NCBI GenBank assembly: GCA_035637455.1
Contig: DASPXE010000305.1
Coordinates: 5,297 to 69,296 of the forward strand
Direction: 5' to 3'
DNA from: 20CM-4-69-16 sp035637455
GTDB taxonomy: Bacteria > Gemmatimonadota > Gemmatimonadetes > Gemmatimonadales > GWC2-71-9
Length of the DNA: 64,000 nt
In this document: piece after piece, positions 7,468-15,425 of the stretch
How the letters are laid out: each line of letters starts with the position of its first letter
How positions within the stretch are numbered: position 1 is the stretch's first letter
Made by a program: the position numbers and the translations under genes
The notes under the pieces: generated by a model
What the model was told of the DNA's origin: nothing
Seen by the model: only the letters and a program-made list of their open reading frames with translations
Databases searched by the model: none

Positions 7468-8435
7468 CCGCCGCCCTCGGCAAGGACTTGGTGGGGCTCG
7501 AGCACCTCTCCCCCGACCAGATCCGCCTCATCCTCGATACTGCCGAGCCGTTCAAGGAGGTATCGGAGCGTCCTATCAAGAAGGTCCCGGCGCTGCGCGG
7601 CAAGACGATCGTCAACCTGTTCTTCGAAGCCTCCACCCGCACCCGCATCTCCTTCGAGTTCGCCGAGAAACGTCTCTCGGCGGACACCGTGAACGTGGCC
7701 GCGTCCGGCAGCGCCGTGCAGAAGGGCGAGACGCTCGTCGACACCGCGAAAAACCTCGAGGCGATGCGGATCGACATGGTGGTGATCCGCCATCCGTCGT
7801 CCGGTGCCGCCCTCTTTCTCGGCAACCGCATCCGCTCCAACGTCGTCAACGCCGGCGACGGCACGCACGAGCACCCCACGCAGGCACTGCTGGATCTGCT
7901 CACGATCCGCGACCGGCATGGGAAGATCGCCGGGCTGAAGGTCTGCCTGGTGGGCGACATCCAGCACTCGCGGGTCGCCCGCTCGAACATCTGGGGGCTG
8001 TTGAAGCTCGGCGCCGAAGTCGGCGTGTGTGGGCCCGACACGCTGATGCCGCGCGGCATCGAAGAGCTCGGCGTCTGCCGCTTCCGCCGCATCGAAGAAG
8101 CGATCGAGTGGGCCGACGTGCTGAACGTGCTCCGGCTGCAGCTGGAACGCATGGAAAAGGGATTCATCCCGAGCCTGCGGGAGTACTACCGGGTGTTCGG
8201 CGTCACGCTCGAGCGGCTCGACAGGGCGCCGCGCGAGCTCACGATCATGCACCCGGGACCCATGAACCGCGGCGTGGAGATCGACTCCCGCGTCGCCGAC
8301 GGGGCGCACAGCGTCATCCTGGCGCAGGTGACGAACGGCGTGGCGGTGCGCATGGCCGTGCTCTACCTGCTGGCCGGTGGACGCCCCGAGCTCGCCGACG
8401 CGGCCAAGGGCCCCGCCGGCGGGACCGCCGAGTGA
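7464..8435 (+). CDS. pyrB: Aspartate carbamoyltransferase catalytic subunit
   Basis: 323 residues. Condenses carbamoyl phosphate with aspartate, the first committed step of pyrimidine synthesis. The carbamoyl-phosphate motif ASTRTRISFE, the NAGDGTHEHPTQALLD motif and HPGPMNRG are present. The start ATG overlaps the pyrR stop (ATGA) and the end overlaps the pyrC start (GTGA), indicating translational coupling. No pyrI follows. Confidence 0.97.
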   Translation: MTAALGKDLVGLEHLSPDQIRLILDTAEPFKEVSERPIKKVPALRGKTIVNLFFEASTRTRISFEFAEKRLSADTVNVAASGSAVQKGETLVDTAKNLEAMRIDMVVIRHPSSGAALFLGNRIRSNVVNAGDGTHEHPTQALLDLLTIRDRHGKIAGLKVCLVGDIQHSRVARSNIWGLLKLGAEVGVCGPDTLMPRGIEELGVCRFRRIEEAIEWADVLNVLRLQLERMEKGFIPSLREYYRVFGVTLERLDRAPRELTIMHPGPMNRGVEIDSRVADGAHSVILAQVTNGVAVRMAVLYLLAGGRPELADAAKGPAGGTAE

Positions 8436-9730
8436 CGCGGCCGCTGCTGCTCACGGGCGGTCGGGTGATCGATCCGAGCCGCGACTTCGACCAGACGACC
8501 GACGTCCTCGTCCAGGATGGCAAGGTTGCCGCCATCGGCGCCGGACTCGGCTCCCCGGACGGCGCGGACGTGCGGGACGTACGCGGGAGGGTGGTCGCCC
8601 CGGGCCTGGTAGACGTGCACGTGCACCTGCGGGAGCCGGGGAACGAAGATGTCGAGACGATCGCCAGCGGCACCCGCGCCGCGGCGGCGGGTGGGTTCAC
8701 GGCGGTGTGCGCGATGCCGAACACCGACCCCGTGACGGACAACCAGGCCGCGGTCGGCTTCATCGTGCGCCAGTCGGTCCGCGCCGGGCTGGCGCGGGTC
8801 TATCCGATCGGGGCGATCTCCGTGGGCCAGAAGGGTGAGCAGCTCTCCGAGTTCGGCGAGATGGTCGGCGCCGGCGCCGTCGCGGTATCGGACGACGGGA
8901 AGCCCGTCGTGTCGAGCCACATGATGCGCACGGCGCTCGAGTACGCCCGGAGCTTCGGGATTCCGGTCGCGGACCATTGCGAGGAGCCGAACCTCTCCGC
9001 CGGGGGCGTGATGCACGAGGGCCTCGTCGCGACCCGCCTCGGGCTGAAGGGCATTCCGGCTGCGGCGGAGGAGATCATGGTGGGGCGCGACCTCCTGCTT
9101 GCCGGGCTCACTGGCGGTCATATCCACCTGTGTCACATGTCGACGCGCGGCTCGGTCGAGCTGATCCGCCGCGCCAAGGAGCAAGGCATCCGCGTGACGG
9201 CGGAAGTCACGCCCCACCACCTCACCCTCACAGACCACGCCTGCGAAGGCTACGACACGCACGCCAAGATGAACCCCCCGCTGCGCGAGGCCGCTGACGT
9301 GGCCGCGCTGCGGGCGGCCTTGAAGCAGGGCGTGATCGACTGCATCGCCTCTGACCACGCGCCGCATGCGTACGACGCGAAGGAGGCGGCGTTCGATGAC
9401 GCGCCGTTCGGCATCGTCGGCCTCGAGACGGCGTTCGCGGTGGCGTACACCGAGCTGGTCGCTGCTGGCGTGCTCACGCTCGCGGAGCTCATCGCTCGGA
9501 TGAGCACCGCGCCGGCTGCCGTGCTCCGGCTCCCCGGCGGCTCGCTCAAGCCGGGGGCCGCAGCGGACGTCGTCGTGCTGGACCTCACAACACGCTGGAC
9601 GGTGGACCCCACCACGTTCTTCTCGAAGAGCCGGAACACCCCTTTCGCGGGGCGGACCCTGACCGGTCGGGCCGCGCTGACGCTGGTCGGCGGCTCCATC
9701 GTGCACGAGGCGGTCGCGGCAACGCCGTGA
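8432..9730 (+). CDS. pyrC: Dihydroorotase
   Basis: 432 residues, the length of class I dihydroorotases. Closes carbamoyl-aspartate to dihydroorotate. The metal-binding HVHLREPG appears near residue 60, followed by ADHCEEPNL, HLCHMSTRGS, VTPHHLTLTD and ASDHAPHA, which carry the metal and substrate ligands. The GTG start lies inside the pyrB stop (GTGA). A longer upstream frame is only a shadow through pyrB. Last gene of the pyr operon. Confidence 0.96.
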   Translation: MTRPLLLTGGRVIDPSRDFDQTTDVLVQDGKVAAIGAGLGSPDGADVRDVRGRVVAPGLVDVHVHLREPGNEDVETIASGTRAAAAGGFTAVCAMPNTDPVTDNQAAVGFIVRQSVRAGLARVYPIGAISVGQKGEQLSEFGEMVGAGAVAVSDDGKPVVSSHMMRTALEYARSFGIPVADHCEEPNLSAGGVMHEGLVATRLGLKGIPAAAEEIMVGRDLLLAGLTGGHIHLCHMSTRGSVELIRRAKEQGIRVTAEVTPHHLTLTDHACEGYDTHAKMNPPLREAADVAALRAALKQGVIDCIASDHAPHAYDAKEAAFDDAPFGIVGLETAFAVAYTELVAAGVLTLAELIARMSTAPAAVLRLPGGSLKPGAAADVVVLDLTTRWTVDPTTFFSKSRNTPFAGRTLTGRAALTLVGGSIVHEAVAATP

Positions 9731-9754
9731 CTCACTTCGACTTACTGGCAGCTG

Positions 9755-9802
9755 CCGGTAATTTACCGGTAACTATCGGTCCCTTTGGGTAACTATCGGT
9801 CC
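9755..9802 (+). promoter_or_regulatory. Candidate operator: palindrome plus two 15-bp direct repeats
   Basis: A perfect 7-1-7 palindrome CCGGTAA-T-TTACCGG spans 9755-9769. It is followed by two copies of GGTAACTATCGGTCC at 9768-9782 and 9788-9802, exactly 20 bases apart, that is about two helical turns. The second copy overlaps the core promoter of the next gene. This arrangement suits cooperative binding of a regulator; which one is unknown. Confidence 0.55.
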
Positions 9803-9813
9803 GTTGCTAGATT
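9785..9813 (+). promoter_or_regulatory. Predicted leaderless promoter of the coiled-coil/zinc-ribbon gene
   Basis: A -10 TAGATT (9808-9813) sits 17 bases after a weak -35 TTGGGT (9785-9790). The ATG at 9820 is 6 bases after the -10, so the start of transcription would fall on the start codon itself. The weak -35 overlaps the direct repeats. Confidence 0.5.
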
Positions 9814-9819
9814 GGTAGC

Positions 9820-10635
9820 ATGCCTAGAGCGCCTTCCAAGAGCACCGAGATCATCCAGCGCCTGCTGGAGGAGCGGCGCCAATACGAAGCCTGGATCGTG
9901 CGCCTGAACGACTCGGCGGACGCGACGCCGGGGCACGTGCGGGCGCGGGTTCGAGCGGACTACGAGGCGCGGCTCGCCGCCGTGACCGAGGAGCTGAAGG
10001 CCCACGCCGAAAGCGCCCGTCAGGCGATCGAGGAAAAGCGGTACCTGCGCGGGGAGCTCCAGAAGAAGGAAGCCCGCGCTGCGGAGAAGCTCACGGAAAC
10101 CGAACTGCGCCACGCTGTCGGGGAGTACGACGAGTCGCAGTGGGAACAGGTGCACAAAGACGTCTTGGCCGAGCTCGTGTCGGTGCGCGAAGATCTTCAA
10201 TCGGTCGAGGCGGACATCCACAAGCTGCAAGAGCTGGACGCGCTGGTGAGCCACCGACCGGCTCCCCCTCCAAAGGCCGCGCCCACCCTCTCCCCGCCGT
10301 CACCTCAGCGGCCGCCGCACCCGGGGCCCGAGAAGATCGCGGTAGAGGACGAGCTCGCGTTCATCAAGTCTGTCACCGAGGACGATAAGTCAGCGCCGTC
10401 GGAGCGGCGCGCGAGCGGCGCCCAATTTCAGCCGGTGATCCCGGGTGATCCGCCGCGCACCCCGATGGCGGGGCCTCGCGCCGCCACGCCGGCACCCGAA
10501 CCCGTGGTGCCCGAAGCGCCGGACGACGCGGACGAAGAGGCCGCCAAGACGTTGCAGTGCAGGGAGTGCGGCACGATGAACCTGCCGACCGAATGGTATT
10601 GCGAGCAGTGCGGCGCGGAGCTAGCCGCCGTCTAA
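9820..10635 (+). CDS. Coiled-coil protein with C-terminal zinc ribbon
   Basis: 271 residues. Residues 1-145 are rich in Glu, Lys, Arg and Ala with heptad spacing (LLEERRQYEAWI, VTEELKAHAESARQAIEEKRYL, ELVSVREDLQSVEADIHKLQEL), a long coiled coil. A Pro-rich linker follows, and the end has two CxxC knuckles (CRECGTMN and CEQCGAEL), a zinc ribbon. No signal peptide, so cytoplasmic. The family is not recognised. Its possible operator, leaderless promoter and isolation from operons suggest separate regulation. Convergent with rpsT across a repeat-rich spacer. Confidence 0.7.
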   Translation: MPRAPSKSTEIIQRLLEERRQYEAWIVRLNDSADATPGHVRARVRADYEARLAAVTEELKAHAESARQAIEEKRYLRGELQKKEARAAEKLTETELRHAVGEYDESQWEQVHKDVLAELVSVREDLQSVEADIHKLQELDALVSHRPAPPPKAAPTLSPPSPQRPPHPGPEKIAVEDELAFIKSVTEDDKSAPSERRASGAQFQPVIPGDPPRTPMAGPRAATPAPEPVVPEAPDDADEEAAKTLQCRECGTMNLPTEWYCEQCGAELAAV

Positions 10636-10744
10636 ACGAAGAACGTCGCGAAAAGTCGTCACGAAGAACCGTCACGAGGGGACGTCACGAGACGACGTCG
10701 TTTCGTGACGCCTCTTTCGTGACGTCGTCTCGTGACGTCGTCTA
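10636..10744. repeat. Repeat-rich spacer with a perfect 19-bp inverted repeat, likely bidirectional terminator
   Basis: The arms at 10681-10699 and 10721-10739 are perfect inverted copies around a 21-base loop. Upstream, CGTCACGA recurs with a 13-base period. The spacer lies between two convergent genes, so a bidirectional terminator is the natural reading, although there is no T-run. The repeat style matches the other short-period arrays in this window. Confidence 0.75.
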
Positions 10745-11002
10745 TTACTTGGCGAGCTTTCGCACTGCTGCCGCGAGCCGGGATTTATGCCGCGCCGCGG
10801 TATTCTGATGGATGAGGTTCTTGCGCGCCGCCCGGTCGAGCAGTTGTACCGCCGAGCGGTATGCCTGCGCCGCTTGGTCGGCGGCCGTCGCCGCGCGCAC
10901 GCGCTTCAGGGCGGTCCGCAGGGCGGAGCGCTGCGCGCGGTTGTGCTGGGTATGCGCCCGCGCCTGGCGCATCGCCTTCTTGGCTGACTTGATTCTCGGC
11001 AC
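10745..11002 (-). CDS. rpsT: 30S ribosomal protein S20
   Basis: 85 residues, typical S20: a basic helical protein binding 16S rRNA, with the diagnostic N-terminus MPRIKSAKKAMRQ and C-terminal helices ending AAVRKLAK. The start is GTG with GGAGG six bases before it. A strong promoter, TTGACC-N17-TATCTT, lies upstream. Convergent with the coiled-coil gene. Confidence 0.96.
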   Translation of the reverse strand: MPRIKSAKKAMRQARAHTQHNRAQRSALRTALKRVRAATAADQAAQAYRSAVQLLDRAARKNLIHQNTAARHKSRLAAAVRKLAK

Positions 11003-11026
11003 CGAGGGCCTCCTGGTTCGGGGCGG

Positions 11027-11055
11027 AAGATAGAGGGTAAGTGCTGGTCGGTCAA
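11027..11055 (-). promoter_or_regulatory. Predicted rpsT promoter
   Basis: On the minus strand TTGACC (11055-11050) and TATCTT (11032-11027) are 17 bases apart. This is one of the clearest examples of the promoter type that recurs in this window. The leader is about 18 bases and contains GGAGG. Confidence 0.72.
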
Positions 11056-11067
11056 GGCGCTACGCCG

Positions 11068-11097
11068 TTGACCCGGGACGCGCGCATTCGCTATCTT
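11068..11097 (+). promoter_or_regulatory. Predicted promoter of the M50 protease-scp operon
   Basis: TTGACC (11068-11073) and TATCTT (11092-11097) are 18 bases apart, divergent from the rpsT promoter with only 12 bases between the two -35 boxes. It would drive the M50 protease, scpA, scpB, rluB and Rossmann-protein genes. Confidence 0.65.
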
Positions 11098-11143
11098 AGG
11101 CCGTCACTGACCCCGAGCGTGGGCCATCTCGTTCGAATTCCTC

Positions 11144-11806
11144 GTGTGGGCGCCGGTGCTGCTGTTTTCGATGGTGGCCCACGAGTACGCTCACGCGGAA
11201 GCCGCCTACCGGCAGGGCGACGACACCGCCTACATGCTGGGGCGGCTCACGCTTAATCCGCTCAAGCACATCGACCCCTTGATGACGCTGATCGTCCCGT
11301 TCCTGCTGTGGCGGATCGGGGCCCCGCCGTTCGGGGCCGCGAAACCGGTCCCCGTCAATCCGCGCAAGTATCGCCAATTTCGGAGGGGGGACATCATCGT
11401 CTCCCTCGCCGGAATCGCGGTGAACCTGGGGCTGTTCGTGGTGAGCACGCTGTTGTTCGCGCTCGTCGGATTGTTGGGCGGCGCGGTGCCCGCCCTCACC
11501 GCTACGCTCGAGATCGTGCAGCGGATGCTGTGGTGGGGAATGTGGCTCAACGTTGTGCTCGCGTTCTTCAACCTCATCCCCGTACCTCCCTTGGACGGCA
11601 GCCACGTGTTCTACTACCTCTTGCCGCCAGGGGCGGGATCGAAGTACCGCCAGCTGCAGGCGTTGGGGTTCCTCCCGGTGATGGTCCTGGTATGGGCGAT
11701 GCCGGGCGTGCTGCAGGTGCTGTTGTGGCCGGCCTATCACCTCATGGGGGTCGGCCTTGCGCTCGTCGGGGGATTCGCGGTGTCTCCGGGAGCGCTTCCT
11801 CTATGA
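11144..11806 (+). CDS. Site-2-protease-type M50 family membrane metalloprotease
   Basis: 220 residues. Intramembrane zinc protease: HEYAH (residues 13-17) supplies the HExxH ligands and NLIPVPPLDGSHV the third-ligand Asp motif. Four or so hydrophobic segments are visible. This short form, without PDZ domain, is common in bacteria and has no fixed substrate. The start is uncertain: GTG 11144 is the first standard start after the in-frame stop at 11108, but the preceding codons ATC TCG TTC GAA TTC CTC read like a natural N-terminus (ISFEFL). The stop overlaps the scpA start (ATGA). Confidence 0.88.
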   Translation: MWAPVLLFSMVAHEYAHAEAAYRQGDDTAYMLGRLTLNPLKHIDPLMTLIVPFLLWRIGAPPFGAAKPVPVNPRKYRQFRRGDIIVSLAGIAVNLGLFVVSTLLFALVGLLGGAVPALTATLEIVQRMLWWGMWLNVVLAFFNLIPVPPLDGSHVFYYLLPPGAGSKYRQLQALGFLPVMVLVWAMPGVLQVLLWPAYHLMGVGLALVGGFAVSPGALPL

Positions 11807-12543
11807 GCGCGCCCACGGATCCCGTGGTCCAAGAGCAACCCGGCTTCGTCGTCGAGCTCGAGCAATTCTCGGGTCCGCTCGACCTGTTGTTGCACCTGAT
11901 CAACGAGGACGAGCTCGACATCACCGACCTCCCGATCGCCAAGATCGCGGACCAGTTTCTCGCGGTGATCAACGAGCTCGGACTCAACCAGGCGGCCGAC
12001 TATCTCGAGATGGCGGCCCGGCTGCTCCGCATCAAGGCGCAGCTGCTGCTGCCGCGGCGGCTGGGGGACGACGAGTGGGAGGATCCGCGGGCCGGGCTGG
12101 TGCGCCGGCTGCTCGAGTACCAGCAGATCCGTGAGCTGGTGGACTGGCTGGCGCAGGCGGCGGCGCGGCGCGCCGAGCAGTTCGGTCGCGGGTTCCGGCC
12201 CGAGCCGCCCGAGGCGCCGCCGGCTCCGCTGGTGATCGACCTGAACGACCTGCTCGCGGCGGCGGAGCGGGTGATCGCGCTCATCCCGGAGCCGGTGCTG
12301 CACCGCGTGGTGCCGCGCCCGCTCGACGTCGAGGGCGCCACGGCGCGGATTGAGGCGCTGCTGGCGGAGCGCGAGCGCTGCGGCTGGCTGGAGGTCGTGG
12401 GGGCGCGTCCCTCGCTCGTGGACGTCTTGTCCGCGTTCATCGCGCTGCTCGAGCTGGCCAAGCGAGGCGCGCTGCGGCTCTCGCAGGACGGGCCGTTCAC
12501 CCCGATCGTGATCCAGCGTGAGTCCCCTCGCGAAGCTGCTTGA
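11803..12543 (+). CDS. scpA: Segregation and condensation protein A
   Basis: 246 residues. Kleisin subunit bridging the SMC heads in the bacterial condensin complex. The family signature FSGPLDLLLHLI lies near residue 24, followed by DITDLPIAKIADQ and ARLLRIKAQLLLP, and a C-terminal winged-helix region (LVDVLSAFIALLELAKRGAL). The ATG overlaps the preceding stop; scpB starts 26 bases before its end. A longer frame upstream is a shadow of the M50 gene. Confidence 0.95.
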   Translation: MSAPTDPVVQEQPGFVVELEQFSGPLDLLLHLINEDELDITDLPIAKIADQFLAVINELGLNQAADYLEMAARLLRIKAQLLLPRRLGDDEWEDPRAGLVRRLLEYQQIRELVDWLAQAAARRAEQFGRGFRPEPPEAPPAPLVIDLNDLLAAAERVIALIPEPVLHRVVPRPLDVEGATARIEALLAERERCGWLEVVGARPSLVDVLSAFIALLELAKRGALRLSQDGPFTPIVIQRESPREAA

Positions 12544-13066
12544 GGCGGCGCTGTTCGCGTCGTCCCGCCCGCTGACGGTGGGGGAGCTGTCGACGCTCGA
12601 GCCGCACGCCGGCGAGGGCGCGGTCCACACCGGACTCGCCGAGATCCGTGCCGTGTACGCCGCCCAGGACCATGGGATCGAGCTCGTGGAGATCGCGCAG
12701 GGATGGCAGTTCCTCACCCGGCGTGAGTACGCGGAAGCGATCGATCGCGCCCAGTTTGCCCTGCGGCCGCGTCGTCTCTCGCCGGCGGCGCTCGAGACGC
12801 TCGCGATCATCGCCTATCGCCAGCCGGTGGGACGCGGCGAGGTCGACGAGATCCGGGGCGTCGATTCGGGCGCCGTGATCGACAAGTTGATCGAGCGGGG
12901 GTTGGTGGAGGTGGTGACCCGGGGCGAGGGACTCGGCCGGCCGCTGCTGTACGGCACCACCCCGCAGTTCTTGGAGATCCTGGGGCTCAAGGATCTGGAC
13001 GAGCTGCCGCGGCTCGACGAGCTGTCCGTGGCGCTCCGGCCGCCCGCACCCACCGAACCCGAATGA
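12518..13066 (+). CDS. scpB: Segregation and condensation protein B
   Basis: 182 residues. Partner of ScpA, built of two winged-helix domains. The signature LSPAALETLAIIAYRQPVGR and the region GVDSGAVIDKLIERGLVEV are diagnostic. The GTG start lies within scpA (26-base overlap) and the end overlaps the next start by ATGA. scpA-scpB-rluB is a widespread gene order. Confidence 0.95.
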   Translation: MSPLAKLLEAALFASSRPLTVGELSTLEPHAGEGAVHTGLAEIRAVYAAQDHGIELVEIAQGWQFLTRREYAEAIDRAQFALRPRRLSPAALETLAIIAYRQPVGRGEVDEIRGVDSGAVIDKLIERGLVEVVTRGEGLGRPLLYGTTPQFLEILGLKDLDELPRLDELSVALRPPAPTEPE

Positions 13067-13779
13067 CGCCGATGCGCCTGCAGCGCGCCCTGGCGCGCGC
13101 GGGCGTGACGTCGCGCCGCAAAGCCGAGGCGTTGATCCGCGCGGGCCGCGTGCGCGTGGATGGGCAGCTGGCGACGCTCGGGATGAGCGTCGACCCCGCA
13201 CGGCAGCGCGTCACGCTCGACGGCCGGGCCGTGCGCCCGGGCCCGATTGCGTGGCTGGCGCTCAACAAGCCCGTGGGCTACGTCGTGAGCCGCAAGGACC
13301 CAGAGGGGCGGCGCACCGTGTTCGAGCTGCTCCCCAAGGTGCCCGGTCTCACGTACGTTGGACGTCTGGACGTGATGACCTCAGGGCTGCTGCTGCTGAC
13401 GACGGACGGGGCAGCGGCGCACCGGCTGATGCACCCGCGGTTCGCCGTGCCGCGCACCTACTGGCTGCGGGCCCACGGCCGCAGCGTGGCCGAGGTGACG
13501 TCGGCGCTCGGCAGCTCGATCGCGATCGACGGTCGGCCGGTGCGCGTGACGGCCTTCCGCGTGCGGCCGGTGGCGCGGAGCGTCGAGCTGGAGCTCACGC
13601 TGGCCGAGGGACGCCAGCGCATCGTGCGCCGGCTCGCCGAGGCGCTGGGGCTTAAGGTCGAGTGGCTGCACCGCGTGGCCTACGGGCCGGTGCGGCTCGG
13701 GCGCCTGCCGGAAGGGAAATACCGGCGGCTCGCGGGAGGCGAGATCCAAGCCATCGAGCGACTGCATGGAGCTGCGTGA
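13063..13779 (+). CDS. rluB: Pseudouridine synthase of the RluB/RsuA family
   Basis: 238 residues. An N-terminal S4 RNA-binding domain (MRLQRALARAGVTSRRKAEALI) is followed by the catalytic domain with LALNKPVGYVVS and the active-site Asp in GRLDVMTSGLLLLTTDG. It should modify a uridine in 23S rRNA (RluB, position 2605 in E. coli numbering) or 16S rRNA (RsuA); the neighbouring scpAB favours RluB. The following gene overlaps its end by 14 bases. Confidence 0.9.
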   Translation: MTPMRLQRALARAGVTSRRKAEALIRAGRVRVDGQLATLGMSVDPARQRVTLDGRAVRPGPIAWLALNKPVGYVVSRKDPEGRRTVFELLPKVPGLTYVGRLDVMTSGLLLLTTDGAAAHRLMHPRFAVPRTYWLRAHGRSVAEVTSALGSSIAIDGRPVRVTAFRVRPVARSVELELTLAEGRQRIVRRLAEALGLKVEWLHRVAYGPVRLGRLPEGKYRRLAGGEIQAIERLHGAA

Positions 13780-15421
13780 TCGTACGGCGATGATCCTCGG
13801 CGGGAGCGGGCTGGTGGGCCACGCCGTGGCGCGCCGCCTGCTCGCCGCCGCGCCGCGGCGCATCGTGCTGGTGGCGCTGTTCGAGGAGGAGGTGCGCGCG
13901 ACGGCGCGGGCGCTCGAGCCCTGCCGTGGGCGCGCGACCATCGAGGTGGAGTGGGGCGACGTGTTCCTGCCCGCCAGTCTCGCCCGTCTCGAGCGCGGCG
14001 CTGTCATGGCGAACCCCGAGCACCGGCGCCTGGTGCTCCAGGACCTGCTGAGCGAGCTCACCGATGACCTGTTCCACCGCAGCTTCCTGTACCAGCTCCT
14101 GATGAAATACAAGCCCGACGCCGTCGTGGATAGCATCAACACGGCGACGGCGTTCGCGTATCAAGACCCGCTGCGGAGCGCCCAGGAGCTGCTCGCCCTC
14201 GCTGCGGACGGGAAGGTGGACGGGGCGGCGGTGGAGCGCCACGTATTGCTCCTCACACTCCCCCAGCTGATCCGGCACGTGCAGATTCTGGTGGAAGCGT
14301 TGCGACGCGCGGAGACCAAGGCGTACGTGAAGATCGGCACGAGCGGCACCGGGGGCATGGGATTCAACATCCCCTACACGCACTCCGAGGAGCGCCCCAG
14401 CCGGCCGCTCTTGATGAAGTCGGCGGTGGCGGGCGCGCAGTCGCTGCTCCTGTTCCTGCTCGGTCGCACGCCCGGCGCCCCGGCGACCGTCGAGATCAAA
14501 CCCACGGCCACGATCGCCTGGCGTGAGATCGGCTATGGGCCGATCCGGCGCAAAGGCAAGCCGATCCCGCTCGTCGACTGCCCGGAGCCCGTCCCGGTGG
14601 GCGAGGCGTTCCAGCCGGGCGTGCAGCCGTGGTGCGACCTCGACAAGCCGCTCGAGGGCGTGTACATCGACGTCGGCGAGAACGGCCTCTTCTCTTCCGA
14701 CGAATTCGAGACCGTCACCGCGCTCGGCCAGATGGAATTCATCACGCCGGAAGAGGTCGCGGAATACGTGGTGATGGAGCTCGAGGGGCGGCCGACCGGG
14801 AGGGATATCGTCGCGGCGCTGGACGGCGCGACCGCGGGGCCGACCTACCGCGCGGGAGTGCTCCGGGCCCACGCCCTCGACCGCCTGCACGAGCTGGAGC
14901 GACAGTCGCACACTCGGACGGTCGCCTATGAGATGCTGGGACCCCCGCGGCTCACCAAATTGTTGTTCGAATCCCACCTCTGCGCCCGGCTCCGGTCCAG
15001 TGTGCGGGCCCTCGCCGAGTCGCGCGCGGGGGAGCTCGCGACCGAGGCCCATGCCCTGGTGGAGCGGGATGGCACGTTGCGGAGCCATATTCTCTCGGTG
15101 GGCATTCCGATCCTCGCCCCGGACGGGGCGCGGCTGTACCGCGGCAGCACAGTCGCGATCGCGGCAGACGGGGGCGACGGCCACGACCCGCGGGACGCGG
15201 CGCCGCGCGGCTGGGTGGACCTCCGGCCCGCCCAGTTCGGGATGTGGATCAAGCGCGCCCGGGAGATGCTCGCCCAGGCCGAGCGGCGGCGCAGCCGGAC
15301 GGCGGATTCGGGGAGCGACGTCGACTGGACGGCGCTCGGCGCCGACGACCCGATCGAGCCCCCGCGCTTCGCGACGTGGGTGTTCCGTTACGAGGACCGA
15401 GGAGAGCGCATCAAGCGCTGA
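13766..15421 (+). CDS. Rossmann-fold NAD(P)-binding protein of unknown function
   Basis: 551 residues. The N-terminus MILGGSGLVGHAVARRLL (residues 9-26) is a nucleotide-binding beta-alpha-beta unit like those of the extended SDR superfamily. The classical catalytic YxxxK is not evident, and the protein is about 200 residues longer than most SDR enzymes. Other conspicuous stretches are DAVVDSINTATAFAYQDP, YVKIGTSGTGGMGFNIPY and ATVEIKPTATIAW. No signal peptide or membrane helix. The 14-base overlap with rluB and the HEAT gene 4 bases later suggest cotranscription. Function not assignable. Confidence 0.72.
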   Translation: MELRDRTAMILGGSGLVGHAVARRLLAAAPRRIVLVALFEEEVRATARALEPCRGRATIEVEWGDVFLPASLARLERGAVMANPEHRRLVLQDLLSELTDDLFHRSFLYQLLMKYKPDAVVDSINTATAFAYQDPLRSAQELLALAADGKVDGAAVERHVLLLTLPQLIRHVQILVEALRRAETKAYVKIGTSGTGGMGFNIPYTHSEERPSRPLLMKSAVAGAQSLLLFLLGRTPGAPATVEIKPTATIAWREIGYGPIRRKGKPIPLVDCPEPVPVGEAFQPGVQPWCDLDKPLEGVYIDVGENGLFSSDEFETVTALGQMEFITPEEVAEYVVMELEGRPTGRDIVAALDGATAGPTYRAGVLRAHALDRLHELERQSHTRTVAYEMLGPPRLTKLLFESHLCARLRSSVRALAESRAGELATEAHALVERDGTLRSHILSVGIPILAPDGARLYRGSTVAIAADGGDGHDPRDAAPRGWVDLRPAQFGMWIKRAREMLAQAERRRSRTADSGSDVDWTALGADDPIEPPRFATWVFRYEDRGERIKR

Positions 15422-15425
15422 CACC

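Noticed and set aside
10650..10740. Possible CRISPR array
   Set aside because: The period is 13 bases with no unique spacers of CRISPR length and no cas genes; it is a short tandem/inverted repeat.
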